Assembly: GCA_009838075.1 (NCBI GenBank)
Contig: VXSG01000099.1
Location: 1-64,000, forward strand
Reading direction: 5' to 3'
Origin: Boseongicola sp. SB0665_bin_10
GTDB lineage: Bacteria > Pseudomonadota > Alphaproteobacteria > Rhodobacterales > Rhodobacteraceae
Length of the DNA stretch: 64,000 nt
The translations under genes were made by a program, and so were the position numbers. Position 1 is the stretch's first letter. Each line of letters begins with the position of its first letter. The notes under the pieces were generated by a model that had not been told where the DNA came from, did not search any database, and saw only the letters and a list, made by a program, of their open reading frames with translations. Positions 42,480-51,864 of the stretch are shown piece after piece.

Positions 42480-43070
42480 CTAGCTTCCATTTCTGGAAGA
42501 ATTTCGATTCGTCTCCTTGCTTTGCGCTCTTCGCCTTCGCCGTGGTGACAGCTCCGACATTATCCTTTTCGCTGTTGTCCGATCTGGCATATGATCCACA
42601 TACTTCTCCCCTGGTGCAGAAAGTTGCCTTGCACCTCTGTCAGCTAGTATTAGGAATCCTGCTCTTACTGCGTTACTTATCGCATTTGATGCATTGGAGA
42701 ATTTAACTTGTGCGGCCTCTGTGTTCAATTTACTAATGTCCATTGTCTTAAATTGGGCTGCGTTTCTATAGTGCGTAAGGTAGTAGGCTAGACATGCAAC
42801 ACGCTCAACATCCGTTCTTGGTTTCTTCTGCACGAGAAAGTCCTTAGGTGACAATACCTCTCGATCCGAAAAAGTGGGTATGCCAGTCTCTCGCGCGCCT
42901 GACGAAGCCTCTCCGGTCTCTGTTTGGGCAATTGGTTGAATTCCAAAGAACGTAGAAACAGTCTTAAGGATTCGCGCACGAGTGTCGTTGTCAAACTCCA
43001 GCATTGCGTCAATAATCTTTTGAACTGCAATGTAGTTCTTTCGTTCATCGTTCAGTGTTTCTGCCGACAT
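42480..43070 (-). CDS. Operon partner of the ParA ATPase, possible winged-helix protein
   Basis: 196 residues. The N-terminal part (about 1-35) is a predicted helix, followed by a Thr/Ser-rich linker. The core at about 75-165 (KDFLVQKKPRTDVERVACL, then YYLTHYR and AAQVKFSN) looks like a helical, winged-helix-type domain. The tail RRRRRAQ is strongly basic and fits DNA binding. I have no named family for it. It is the first gene of the operon; its stop lies five bases before the parA-like ATG. The ATG at 43070 follows GGGGGCGAC. The longer frame to 43217 is unlikely. Confidence 0.75.
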   Translation of the reverse strand: MSAETLNDERKNYIAVQKIIDAMLEFDNDTRARILKTVSTFFGIQPIAQTETGEASSGARETGIPTFSDREVLSPKDFLVQKKPRTDVERVACLAYYLTHYRNAAQFKTMDISKLNTEAAQVKFSNASNAISNAVRAGFLILADRGARQLSAPGEKYVDHMPDRTTAKRIMSELSPRRRRRAQSKETNRNSSRNGS

Positions 43071-43316
43071 TGTCGCCCCCAAGAAGGTATGAACTGTACA
43101 TGCTCGCCTCTCGATCATAACGCAGTTGGTTCGGAATAGCCAGCCGTATGAATCCCGGCTCTGTGGTGCATTCTCGCCTTTGCCGCTGTGAACTACAAGA
43201 GTTGCTGTGGAATTCATTCATTCAGGGATCGTGCTACTTCGCGCGACCTAGTCGCGGCAGACGCAAACTCATCGCCTCACTTGGGTGCCTGTTGTGGTTC
43301 GTCGCCTGGAACGCAG

Positions 43317-43575
43317 TCAGGCGAAGGCCGTGGCTTCATTCCTGCCAGCGCCGTCACGCACTCGCCGCTTCCGCCGTTCCCCGAGGAAGTCGGTCGCGAT
43401 GCTGTCCGACACTCGGAATGCCAAGTCCTTCACGGAGGTTTGCGCCAGATGAGCGTATCTTGCGGTCGTCTCCAGATTCGCGTGACCAAGAAGGCGACCA
43501 ATCGTCGGGAGGCTCTGCCCCTGCCGCAAGCGCCCGGGCAGCATAGGTGCGTGATTCACATCTTGGTGGCCACTG
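43317..43575 (-). pseudogene. Tyrosine recombinase (integrase) C-terminal remnant, frameshifted
   Basis: The frame ending at 43317 encodes the integrase C-terminus: SLPTIGRLLGHANLETTARY with the box-II His, then the Tyr nucleophile in ARYAHLA. The upstream part continues in a different frame as ESRTYAARALAAG, like the HxLRHxxAAR helix of integrases. One extra G in the GGGG run near 43525 explains the shift. The N-terminal two thirds are missing. It is distinct from the intact integrase nearby. Confidence 0.75.
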
Positions 43576-43857
43576 GCGACATCTGCAAGGTGACGTGGTG
43601 GGTTATCAAACCATCCGGAGTACGGAGACTTACTTCCGAGCCGATTTTGAGGAAGATCTCGACATCCTAGCGGTCGGACCCCCGCCCAGCCTCAGGAATG
43701 GCTTCTTCAACGATGCACGCGATGCACCAAGTAGGTTACTGGCCATACTGAAACATGCAATGATCGGCTACAGTAACATAAAGCGAACCGGGCTCTTTGG
43801 CGTCCGCTGCAAGGGCCGGAGCCCTTCCAACCTACCATTGCCGCGCGCTTTCCATTT
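43576..43857. other. No recognisable gene between two integrase sequences
   Basis: About 280 bases with no supported frame. It ends at the palindrome that overlaps the stop of the intact integrase. No tRNA or half-tRNA was found. Confidence 0.4.
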
Positions 43858-43883
43858 AGCAAATGTTGAATTCAACATTTGCT
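43858..43883. repeat. 26-bp perfect palindrome at the integrase stop codon
   Basis: The left arm AGCAAATGTTGAA (43858-43870) is mirrored exactly by TTCAACATTTGCT (43871-43883), with no spacer. The integrase TGA lies inside it. It is not followed by a run of T, so a simple terminator is doubtful. A binding or crossover site is possible. Confidence 0.85.
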
Positions 43884-45110
43884 CAGTTCGTCGACGCGGT
43901 CGGCGACCCGTTGAGCGGGTTCTCGCAGCTCGTCCACAGTCCAGTCGGCGGCGTAGCCCTCCGTCACGTCGGACGGTCGCGCGCGGTTGACCAGCCGCTT
44001 CGTCAGCGAGCGCGGCAGCATCAACTCGCGCTCAGCCACCGTAATGAACGCGTTGCGCAGCCCGTGGAACCAAAAGCGGGTGCCCGCCACCTTGCCAATT
44101 TCCTCGTAGAACCGCGCAACGTCCGCGACATGGCCCAACTTCGCCTGCTTCGGCGACGGGAACAGCCAGCCTTCCGTCGGCGCGGCATGGCCCCCGCAAT
44201 CCGGCCGGAGCCGCTCGAGGATCGCGGCGAGCTGCCGCGTGACCGGAAGCTCGAGTGGCTCCCCCGTCTTCGTCTCGTCGACCCGCAGGATGCGCCGCTC
44301 CAGGTCGACCCGCTCCCAGCGCAGCGACACGACCTCGCCCCGGCGCATGCCCGTGTAGAGGCCGATCAGGAAGATGTCGCGGAGCGCGGGACTGGGCACG
44401 GCCGCCTCGATGCCCGCGCGCCAGCGCGGCAGCACCTCCGCCGGGCCCGAGATCTGGCGCCGACGCTTGGCGTTGAAGCGCCCGCCCGCCGCCAGCCAGA
44501 GGTCGACAGGGTTGCGCAGGCCCTCTTGGTCCACGCAGGGCCGGCGGTAGACCGAGCGCAGCATCGACATCGCCTGGTTTCCCGACGCCCAGCCGTGCCT
44601 CTCGGTGATTTGGTTGAACCGGTCCTCCACGTCCTGCCGGGTGATGGCGTCGAGCGGTCGCCGCACCCAGTCGCCGAGCTTGCCGCGCAGGATCTGCCGG
44701 TAGAGCCTCACGGTGTTGCCCGCACGGTTCGGGTTCGCCTTGATGTAGGTCTCGAACGCCTCGGCCAGCGTGGGCACGCCGCGTGCCCCGGCCCGCTCCC
44801 CCGCAGGATCCTCGCCCCGCGCGACCTGCCCGAGCATGTCACGCGCCTTCCTGCGAGCCTCGTCGGGGCCGACCCGACCGAAGCGTCCGATGACGACGCG
44901 CTTGTTGGGCGCCTTGCGCCCGCCGTCGCCGGAGCGGTAGTTGACGATGAAGGACTTGGTGCCGGAGGGCAGCACGCGGCAGCCGAAGCCTGTCAGCCTG
45001 TCGTCCCATGCGATCCAGGACTTGTCTTCGGGCTCCAGGGCGTCCACGGTGCGCTTGGTCAGGGTGAGCTTCACCCGGGCCACGCGCTTGGCAGTGTTTC
45101 GGTCTTCCAT
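43872..45110 (-). CDS. Site-specific tyrosine recombinase (island integrase)
   Basis: 412 residues. An N-terminal DUF4102-type arm-binding domain (KLTLTKRTVDAL, IAWDDRLTGFGCRV) is followed by a SAM-like core-binding domain (about 115-200) and the catalytic domain. Catalytic residues seen: Arg in TGMRRGEV, His and Arg in HGLRNAF, and Tyr in TEGYAADW. It is strongly GC-rich, unlike the ParA operon beside it, so the two may have come from different sources. The ATG at 45110 gives the family-like start; a longer frame reaches 45206. Confidence 0.92.
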   Translation of the reverse strand: MEDRNTAKRVARVKLTLTKRTVDALEPEDKSWIAWDDRLTGFGCRVLPSGTKSFIVNYRSGDGGRKAPNKRVVIGRFGRVGPDEARRKARDMLGQVARGEDPAGERAGARGVPTLAEAFETYIKANPNRAGNTVRLYRQILRGKLGDWVRRPLDAITRQDVEDRFNQITERHGWASGNQAMSMLRSVYRRPCVDQEGLRNPVDLWLAAGGRFNAKRRRQISGPAEVLPRWRAGIEAAVPSPALRDIFLIGLYTGMRRGEVVSLRWERVDLERRILRVDETKTGEPLELPVTRQLAAILERLRPDCGGHAAPTEGWLFPSPKQAKLGHVADVARFYEEIGKVAGTRFWFHGLRNAFITVAERELMLPRSLTKRLVNRARPSDVTEGYAADWTVDELREPAQRVADRVDELSKC

Positions 45111-45429
45111 GGAATGCAGCTTGTCACGAAACGCCCTGACGTGCAACACGATAGTCAACACGATAAATGAATCTGGGGCGCATGCCAGTCCACCTGTGGC
45201 GACCATTGGGCGGCCAAGTGCAACATAAATACGTGAGAATAAATGGAAAAGAGAAGTCGGACGCTATCAGGCGCAGACTGGAATGGACATTATCGACATG
45301 ATTTTGGAATAAATCAAGCGCAGCGGGACCTCGCGTCGAGATGTCGCCCCGGAACTCGTCGTGCAGAAGGGATGCTCGCCGCGTGGTCCACCGCCGCACG
45401 CCGCCTTCTCGCGGCCTCCCGTGCTTCGC
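45111..45429. other. Intergenic region beside the integrase
   Basis: About 320 bases, locally AT-rich at 45140-45320. It probably contains the integrase promoter and perhaps an attachment site. I could not identify a direct repeat matching a second site by eye. Confidence 0.4.
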
Positions 45430-46644
45430 CTAGTTCCCGGGAGACGCCGCGGCCTCCGCCGCCCGCCGGGAACCGGCCCGGATGTGCCTGGGCAGGAACG
45501 CCGCCGCAAGCAGTATGATCAGCGCAGTCAGCGCGAGGCCAGGAAACTGTGCCTCGAAGCCAAACCCTCGCTTGTGCAACAGGGCAATCAGGGGAACCGC
45601 GATCGATCCGATGCCCAGCGACAGGACGTATTCCACCGAAAAGGCCCGTGAGCGAAAGCCGCGATCAAGATACCGGCCGAGCAACCACGACGTCACGGGA
45701 ATCTCCGCAAAGATGAAGGTCACGAGCAACAGCGCAAGGGCCAGGGCCGCCCACCCGGAGGCATGTGCCAGCAGCACGAACAGCGTCGCCTGGGATGCGA
45801 GCAGCACGATCAGCACGGATCGCGCGCCAATTCGATCAAGCAATTCGCCAACAGGCAGCTGCGCGAAGGCGGCGACGGCGAAGACAAGTCCCGCGGAAAC
45901 GCCGATCCAGGCCAGATCGTCGCCTGCGCCGGCCAGCCGTTCATCGAAGAACTTCGGCAGCGAGATCGTGACGGCATTGAAGATCAGCCCGCCAAACAGT
46001 GCGATCGCGCAGACAATCCCGAAGACCGTGACCTGTGTCCCGCGATCGCATTTCGGCGCGGCGCCGGAATCCTCGTGAACGGCAGGCGGCACTGCGCCTG
46101 GCGTCGTCCCGTTGCGCTTCATCAGCAGGAGGCCGATGAGAATCGAAAGTGCTCCGGGCAGGACAAAGGCCCACTTCCATCCCAGGAACCCGGCAAGCAA
46201 CCCCGTTACCGCCGCGGCGCCGGCCAACCCCATGTTCCCGAAGACCCCGTTGACGGCCAGCGCCCGACCGGTGCGCAACCCTATGTGGGTGACATGGGCC
46301 AGCCCGACGGGGTGGTAGATTGCCGCGAACAGCCCAAGCGAGGCGAGTCCGAATGCCATTGTCATGGGGCCGTCCGACATCGCGATCCAGAGACTTGACC
46401 CACCGCAGCCCAGGAAAAAGACCGCGATCAGCATCATGCGATCCACGGTGTCGCCCAACCAGCCGGCCGGGAGCGTTCCGAGAGCAAACATCACGTACAT
46501 CGGCGTCCCGAGCACAAGGACGTCGGCGTAACCCATGTTCCATGACGGAGCGATGGCCAGCGCTGCCGTCGGAAAGATCAGCAGGAAGAAGTGATCGAAG
46601 AAATGCGCGAGGTTCAGAAATCGAAGGGCTTCACTGCGGGACAT
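45430..46644 (-). CDS. MFS transporter
   Basis: 404 residues with twelve hydrophobic segments. Motifs such as GTLPAGWLGDTVDRMMLI in the 2-3 loop and AIYHPVGLAHVTHI in helix 4 resemble sugar-phosphate/fosmidomycin-type antiporters (Fsr-like). The substrate cannot be fixed. The ATG at 46644 is chosen over 46674 because an AGG lies at fitting distance; frames further upstream do not look like coding. It is GC-rich like the core genome. Confidence 0.85.
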   Translation of the reverse strand: MSRSEALRFLNLAHFFDHFFLLIFPTAALAIAPSWNMGYADVLVLGTPMYVMFALGTLPAGWLGDTVDRMMLIAVFFLGCGGSSLWIAMSDGPMTMAFGLASLGLFAAIYHPVGLAHVTHIGLRTGRALAVNGVFGNMGLAGAAAVTGLLAGFLGWKWAFVLPGALSILIGLLLMKRNGTTPGAVPPAVHEDSGAAPKCDRGTQVTVFGIVCAIALFGGLIFNAVTISLPKFFDERLAGAGDDLAWIGVSAGLVFAVAAFAQLPVGELLDRIGARSVLIVLLASQATLFVLLAHASGWAALALALLLVTFIFAEIPVTSWLLGRYLDRGFRSRAFSVEYVLSLGIGSIAVPLIALLHKRGFGFEAQFPGLALTALIILLAAAFLPRHIRAGSRRAAEAAASPGN

Positions 46645-47065
46645 TGACGAACCTGGAGACTTCGACCCTTGCATTGTTGAACTCTTGCATAGGTCTTGAA
46701 GCGACTCGCCGTCAAGCGCACTTGTTTGCGCGATTTCGCCGCTTCGAGGCCGCACCGGCAGACCGATCCCGCCAGGGATGGCACGGGTCGCGGATGCACG
46801 CCCGTGCACCCATGGCCACCGGGTCTCCCCTGGCAAGCGAACCGTCTTGCATGCCTTCCTGCAGCTCGATGCGACCGGTCCCCTGGCGCATTCATCGTTC
46901 GGGCCAGGCGGCAACTGCCGAGGTCCGTGCCGCATGCAATCTTGATGCCCGGTCCCGAAAATGCGGCCAGTGCGGCGCGGCGCGTCATCGACTTCATCGC
47001 CACTGGACCTTGCCGCGCAACGCCCCGCCAAATATCAAGCTGTAGGCGCAATTGGGAGACAGAAC
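46645..47065. other. No recognisable gene; right edge of the inserted region
   Basis: About 420 bases between the MFS gene and the divergent ybaB. Open frames here have an unlikely composition. The ribosome site GGGAGAC for ybaB lies at its right end. Confidence 0.45.
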
Positions 47066-47410
47066 ATGATCAAGCCCCTTGGCACGCTCGGCGACATGGG
47101 AAAGATGCTGAAAGCCGCGCAGGAAATGCAGTCCAGGATGGCCGAGCTTCAGGAGGAACTCGACTCCATGACCGTCACCGGGGAAAGCGGTGCCGGGCTC
47201 GTCAAGGCCACGGCAACCGCCAAGGGCGGTCTCAAGGCGCTCGACATCGACTCCTCGATCTTCAATCCCGATGAGAAGGAAGTCGTGGAAGACCTGATAG
47301 TTGCCGCCGTCAAGGACGCCCAGGAAAAGGCTGCCGCGAAGGGTCAGGATGAAATGCGGAAGCTGACCGAAAGCATGGGCCTCCCGGCGGGCATCAACCT
47401 GCCCTTCTGA
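47066..47410 (+). CDS. ybaB: YbaB/EbfC nucleoid-associated protein
   Basis: 114 residues. An N-terminal helix rich in Met and Gln (MLKAAQEMQSRMAELQEEL) and a central beta sheet form the DNA-clamp dimer. It is typically linked to dnaX and recR; recR follows two genes on, but dnaX is 10.4 kb away. The ATG at 47066 follows GGGAGAC. Confidence 0.95.
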   Translation: MIKPLGTLGDMGKMLKAAQEMQSRMAELQEELDSMTVTGESGAGLVKATATAKGGLKALDIDSSIFNPDEKEVVEDLIVAAVKDAQEKAAAKGQDEMRKLTESMGLPAGINLPF

Positions 47411-47415
47411 CGCTC

Positions 47416-48474
47416 GTGCTTCGACTCCCCATCTTGCTCGCGGTCTTCCTGATGGCTGCGGCAGTTGCGCCGGCCCAGGACTGGGCAACCGAGGAAACCT
47501 GCACGGTCGACCTGCCCGAAATCCACGACGAGGCGCTTGAACCACCGGGTCTCGCGGTTATCGAGACAACGTCGGCAGGCATCGCCAACGCGACCGGGCG
47601 GTTCTGGAAGGTGACTGCACCGAACGGGGCCACCTCCCATCTTTGGGGCACCATGACCTCGTCACACCCGATGATCCTTGGCCTTCCACGACCGGTCCGG
47701 GATGCGATCAACCGTGCACGCACCGTTGCAATCGAGGTCGATGAAACGGCGGAAAGCCGCGAAGAGCACCGCACCGCAATCCATTTCGAGAGCTATTACA
47801 ACGAAGCCTCCGATCCGTTTGCGAGCGACGGGACAGGTGACGGCACGATAGCGGGCCTGCCACTCCATGTGTCCGACTGGATCCGTGATCGTGCACTTGA
47901 CACCGGCTGGTCAGAGGACGCCGAAATCGTGCTTTCTCCGGCAGGCCTGGCTGCGATGCTTCGCTTCGAACCTTGCGAGGACTTTGCGCGCAGGGCCTTC
48001 CCGATGCAGAACAACTACATTCATCTCCTCGGCATTCTTGCCGGTGTCGACATCCTTGCCCTTGAGAAGCCAGGCGACTTCTTTGCCGACCTGAAGGGTC
48101 GCGACGACACGGCCGAGGCGATCATTGCCGTCCGCGCCGCCCGACTGCACCCGGTCGCTGACAACCGCAAGAGAAGCACGTTGCTCGCACTCTATCTCCA
48201 GGGGCGAATCGGAACCATCCGCAGCTGGCGTGCGTCCCAACTGCAGAATGTCCTCGGCCAGAGGGGCAGGGACGCCCTGAGAGTTGCCGATGACTTCATG
48301 CTGACCTTCAGGAACAGGCGCTTTCTGGACAAGCTCTCCCCGGAATGGCCGATAGGCGACGTCTTTGTTGCCGTTGACGCAGGCCAGATTCCGGGAGAAA
48401 CCGGCCTCGTTCGGATGCTCCGTGATGCGGGCCTGAACGTGCAACGCGTCCGTCTGGCAGGAGAGGCGCCATGA
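47416..48474 (+). CDS. TraB/GumN-family protein, exported
   Basis: 352 residues. A signal peptide ([20 protein letters not shown]) is followed by the TraB/GumN domain, with [13 protein letters not shown] near 75 and the conserved ALEKPGD and [19 protein letters not shown]. The family is related to Tiki-type metalloproteases; the motif [16 protein letters not shown] matches its C-terminal end. The start is a GTG five bases after ybaB. Its stop overlaps recR by four bases, so it lies within the ybaB-recR transcript. Confidence 0.85.
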   Translation: MLRLPILLAVFLMAAAVAPAQDWATEETCTVDLPEIHDEALEPPGLAVIETTSAGIANATGRFWKVTAPNGATSHLWGTMTSSHPMILGLPRPVRDAINRARTVAIEVDETAESREEHRTAIHFESYYNEASDPFASDGTGDGTIAGLPLHVSDWIRDRALDTGWSEDAEIVLSPAGLAAMLRFEPCEDFARRAFPMQNNYIHLLGILAGVDILALEKPGDFFADLKGRDDTAEAIIAVRAARLHPVADNRKRSTLLALYLQGRIGTIRSWRASQLQNVLGQRGRDALRVADDFMLTFRNRRFLDKLSPEWPIGDVFVAVDAGQIPGETGLVRMLRDAGLNVQRVRLAGEAP

Positions 48475-49064
48475 AGGCGAATTCCGAACTTGAGACCCTG
48501 ATCGACCTTATGGCCAAGCTGCCCGGGCTGGGCCCGCGTTCGGCCAGACGTGCCGTGCTGCATCTTGTACGAAAGCGGGCGCAGCAGATGGCGCCGCTTG
48601 CCGGCGCCATGGCGCGCGTTGCCGAGACCACGCGCGAGTGCCTGAACTGCGGCAATTTCGCGACGAGCGAGCGCTGCGCCATCTGCACAAGTGAGAGGCG
48701 CGCGAACGGAGAGCTCTGCGTGGTCGAGGACGTGGCCGACCTATGGGCGATGGAGCGGGCCGGCGTGTTCAAGGGCCGCTATCATGTGCTCGGAGGAACG
48801 CTGTCGGCTCTCGATGCGGTGGGCCCGGAAGAACTCCGGATTCCGGCACTGGTCGAACGCGTTGCCGAAGAACAGGTACGGGAAGTGATCCTTGCCTTGA
48901 ATGCCACCGTGGAAGGCCAGACAACGGCGCACTACGTCGCCGATCAACTCGAGGGGCGCGTAACGGTCACGTCCCTCGCCCAAGGCGTGCCGATCGGAGG
49001 CGAACTTGACTATCTCGACGACGGCACCATCGGGGCTGCCCTTCGGGCCAGAAAGTCGCTCTGA
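48471..49064 (+). CDS. recR: RecR, recombination mediator
   Basis: 197 residues. Helix-hairpin-helix ([11 protein letters not shown]), a four-Cys zinc finger (CLNCGNF, CAIC) and a Toprim domain ([13 protein letters not shown]) are in the canonical order. It acts with RecO/RecF in loading RecA on gapped DNA. It overlaps the preceding gene by ATGA. Confidence 0.97.
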   Translation: MKANSELETLIDLMAKLPGLGPRSARRAVLHLVRKRAQQMAPLAGAMARVAETTRECLNCGNFATSERCAICTSERRANGELCVVEDVADLWAMERAGVFKGRYHVLGGTLSALDAVGPEELRIPALVERVAEEQVREVILALNATVEGQTTAHYVADQLEGRVTVTSLAQGVPIGGELDYLDDGTIGAALRARKSL

Positions 49065-49102
49065 AGATTGCCAACAGGAATCCCAGGCGCCATCGCGGGA
49101 AT

Positions 49103-49861
49103 TCAGTCCTCGTCTTCGGTCGCGCTGTCATCGCCGGCGTTGTCGGGCAGGTTGAAGAAGCTGTCGGCGTCAGGCACGTCCGAATCCCTGGCATCCTTGT
49201 CCGGCTTCTCGGAAAGCGTGAAAGTCTCCAGCCCGGAGATCGCCGTGGGAATTCTCGGTTCCGGATCGGCGTCCAGAGACTGCTCCGTGGAGACGAGCTT
49301 GCGACGCTCCTCGTCCGACATCACCTCGCCCTCGCTGGCTTTCTTGGCCGCCGCCTTGTGCACGGCGGCATCGAGCTCGGATTGCTTGCAGAGCCCGAGT
49401 GCCACGGGGTCGATTGGTTGGATGTTCGAGATGTTCCAGTGGCTTCGATCGCGAATCGACTGGATCGTGGGCTTGGTGGTTCCCACCAGCTTCGATATCT
49501 GTCCGTCCGAAAGCTCGGGATGGAACTTCACCAACCACAGGATCGCCGCCGGACGGTCCTGCCGCTTGGACAGTGGCGTGTAGCGTGGTCCCCGGCGCTT
49601 TTCCTCGCCGACGGCCGCTGGATTGAACTTGAGCTGCAGCTTGTGCAGCGGGTCCTTTTCGGCGGCGTCAATTTCTTCCTGGGTCAACTGGTTGTTTGCG
49701 ATCGGGTCGAATCCCTTGACTCCGGTCGCCACGTCACCGTCGGCAATGCCCTGCACTTCCAGTTCGTGCAGCCCGCAGAAATCCGCGATCTGCTTGAACG
49801 TGATCGTTGTGTTGTCCGCCAGCCAGACCGCAGTCGCCTTGGCCATGATCGGTTTGTTCAT
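49103..49861 (-). CDS. trcR: TrcR-family (DUF1013) cell-cycle transcriptional regulator
   Basis: 252 residues. The DUF1013 block starts MNKPIMAKATAVWLADNTT and contains helix-turn-helix-like ITFKQIADFCGLHELEVQGIAD and LSDGQISKLVGTTKPTIQSI. The C-terminal 70 residues are acidic and probably disordered. The family is restricted to alphaproteobacteria and named as a cell-cycle regulator in Rhizobiales. The ATG at 49861 follows AGGAG. Confidence 0.9.
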   Translation of the reverse strand: MNKPIMAKATAVWLADNTTITFKQIADFCGLHELEVQGIADGDVATGVKGFDPIANNQLTQEEIDAAEKDPLHKLQLKFNPAAVGEEKRRGPRYTPLSKRQDRPAAILWLVKFHPELSDGQISKLVGTTKPTIQSIRDRSHWNISNIQPIDPVALGLCKQSELDAAVHKAAAKKASEGEVMSDEERRKLVSTEQSLDADPEPRIPTAISGLETFTLSEKPDKDARDSDVPDADSFFNLPDNAGDDSATEDED

Positions 49862-50164
49862 CTGCAAATCTCCTGACAAGTCCTGTCCGCGCCGGAAGGT
49901 CGGCTGGTCCGGTCGGACCCACTCCTCTAGTTCGGAGATTGGCACGTCATATAGACCCACGAGTTGCGGGAGAAAAGAGGCAATCCCTGTCTTGACCGCT
50001 CCCCGACTCGCTGCGGACGGAAGGTCCCGCCGCCACGATCCGGTGCGGACGCGCCCGGCATCACGCAACGGCCGCAATCGCACCCTGGCGCCATCAAAGG
50101 GAGACATGCAGCGAGCCGGCCCGGAATCTCGCCTCGCAACGGGCAAGCTTGCGCGTGCGGTGAA

Positions 50165-50869
50165 CTAGGCGTCGGATTCCCAACGCCCGGGCAGGCCAGG
50201 GTCTTCCTGGCCGTTCGGGGCGAGGAACCGCCCGAACAGCGCGGCCTGCGCGTCCATGAACGGCCTCGTGAACGGATTCTGTCTCAGCTTGCCCTTCAGC
50301 GACTCGATCTGCATGACGTCGTCGATCCTGCGATCTATGAATGCGTTCGTTGCCGCGTGATCCGGGCTTTCGTCGCCCAACCAGTAGAGCAACGTCGATC
50401 CAAATACCCCGGAGAGCGTGGCACGCTTCGTGTACCAGTTGCCATCGCGCGACGTGTCGCCGAGCGCATTCCAGATCATGTCGGAAGTTCCCCAAACCAG
50501 CTTCGCACCTTCGGGCGCATGGATTGGCACGGAAAGGAATGCTGCCGTGCGTCGCGCCACCTGCTGGTCCGGCATCGCGTCCAGCCTGACTTTCAGGGCC
50601 TTGGCGACCCTGTCGCGAAACCTGAACGATGCCAGGTCGGCATTTGCGAGGCGCTCCTTCATCTCGCTGTCGCCCCTTCGGTGAAGCGCCGCCACAAGGT
50701 CGATCGCACCCCGTGGCGCGAGTTCCCTTGCGTCCGTTTCGCTCAGCCCGGCATCTGCCGCCGCAGCCGCCATGGTGGCTGCGGACCAGCCATCGAACGC
50801 AACATGCCTCAGGGCGGCATCCAGCAGTGCATCCAGATCGGGCGTTCTTGCCATCAGCTTCTCCGTCAT
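50165..50869 (-). CDS. COQ9-family ubiquinone biosynthesis protein
   Basis: 234 residues. A TetR-like helical N-terminus ([21 protein letters not shown]) is followed by the COQ9 domain with [17 protein letters not shown]-like sequence ([20 protein letters not shown]) that in eukaryotes forms a lipid-binding pocket aiding COQ7. ATGs at 50869 and 50854 are both possible; 50869 is used. It is divergent from rpsU. Confidence 0.9.
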   Translation of the reverse strand: MTEKLMARTPDLDALLDAALRHVAFDGWSAATMAAAAADAGLSETDARELAPRGAIDLVAALHRRGDSEMKERLANADLASFRFRDRVAKALKVRLDAMPDQQVARRTAAFLSVPIHAPEGAKLVWGTSDMIWNALGDTSRDGNWYTKRATLSGVFGSTLLYWLGDESPDHAATNAFIDRRIDDVMQIESLKGKLRQNPFTRPFMDAQAALFGRFLAPNGQEDPGLPGRWESDA

Positions 50870-50960
50870 CTGCCTGTGGACATGCGCCGTGGCCTTTGCT
50901 ATTGGGACCATCTCTTGCAGATTCTGCACAAATCTAACTCGGAAAGGCGGTAAAGGCCAC

Positions 50961-51167
50961 ATGCAGGTCAGCGTTCGCGACAACAATGTAGATCAGGCGC
51001 TCCGTGCGCTGAAAAAGAAACTGCAGCGTGAAGGCGTCTTCCGCGAGATGAAACTTCGCCAGCATTTCGAGAAGCCCAGCGAAAAGCGCGCGCGCGAAAG
51101 GGCGGAAGCCATACGGCGCTTCCGCAAGCTGGCACGCAAGAAAGCCCAGCGCGAAGGGCTCCTGTGA
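50961..51167 (+). CDS. rpsU: RpsU, 30S ribosomal protein S21
   Basis: 68 residues. The sequence begins [20 protein letters not shown] and is strongly basic, as S21 is. S21 helps base pairing of the Shine-Dalgarno sequence. The ATG at 50961 follows AAAGG. A terminator-like hairpin follows. Confidence 0.97.
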   Translation: MQVSVRDNNVDQALRALKKKLQREGVFREMKLRQHFEKPSEKRARERAEAIRRFRKLARKKAQREGLL

Positions 51168-51206
51168 ATCCAGGCACGGCGCTGCCAGGCACCGCCCCGC
51201 ATGAAA

Positions 51207-51226
51207 GGCCCGGGCAATCCCGGGCC
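51207..51226 (+). terminator. Hairpin after rpsU
   Basis: Stem GGCCCGGG/CCCGGGCC with loop CAAT, about 40 bases after the stop codon. There is no T-run, so it may stop transcription only partly or stabilise the mRNA end. Confidence 0.45.
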
Positions 51227-51402
51227 GCCGGGTGAACGGCCGCATCCCGACGCGCGTTCAAGAGCTTCAACGTCCTTCCGGCGACGGGAGTCGACGGTTT
51301 TCGGCGCGCGACATCACTGCCCGCCCGAGACGTCCTGAAGTCGGGTTCGCGCCGTTCCGAATGCGAGAGCAGCGCCCGGATCCGCCGCCAGGTCGCGTAT
51401 CG

Positions 51403-51864
51403 TCACACAGGCAACGCAGTGGTCTGTCGCACCGTCCTCAAGGCAAATGACGAATGAATCTGCGCCACGCCCGGCAGCCGCGCAAGCTTGCCGCGGTGAA
51501 TGCGCGCAAAGTCCTCCGTATCCTGCGCCACAACCTTCAGGAGATAGTCCGCCGTGCCTGCCATGAGGTGGCACTCAAGGACGTCCGGAATGCGCGCCAC
51601 TTCCCGCTCAAAGGCGTCGAGCACCTCGTCCGACTGGCCGGACAGGGTGATCTCGACAAACACGACCGTCGGACGGTCGAGCTTCTTCGGATCGAGAAGC
51701 GCAACGTAGTCGCGGATGATCCCGGAACGCTCCAACCTTTGCACGCGCCTATGACAGGCCGACGCCGACAGGTGAATCTCGTCCGCAAGTTCGGCATTCG
51801 AAATGCGACCCCGTCGCTGCAATACGGACAGGATTCGGGCATCTGTGGCGTCAATCGTGCTCAT
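51403..51864 (-). CDS. Lrp/AsnC-family transcriptional regulator
   Basis: 153 residues. The N-terminal helix-turn-helix (RISNAELADEIHLSASACHRRVQRL) and the C-terminal RAM/AsnC ligand-binding domain are both full length. It would bind an amino acid and regulate metabolic genes. It lies downstream of pheT on the same strand, 163 bases away. ATG at 51864 matches the family. Confidence 0.93.
   Translation of the reverse strand: MSTIDATDARILSVLQRRGRISNAELADEIHLSASACHRRVQRLERSGIIRDYVALLDPKKLDRPTVVFVEITLSGQSDEVLDAFEREVARIPDVLECHLMAGTADYLLKVVAQDTEDFARIHRGKLARLPGVAQIHSSFALRTVRQTTALPV

Noticed and set aside
43148-43546. Plus-strand frame of 132 codons opposite the integrase remnant
   Set aside because: The minus strand encodes recognisable integrase motifs; the plus frame is their shadow.
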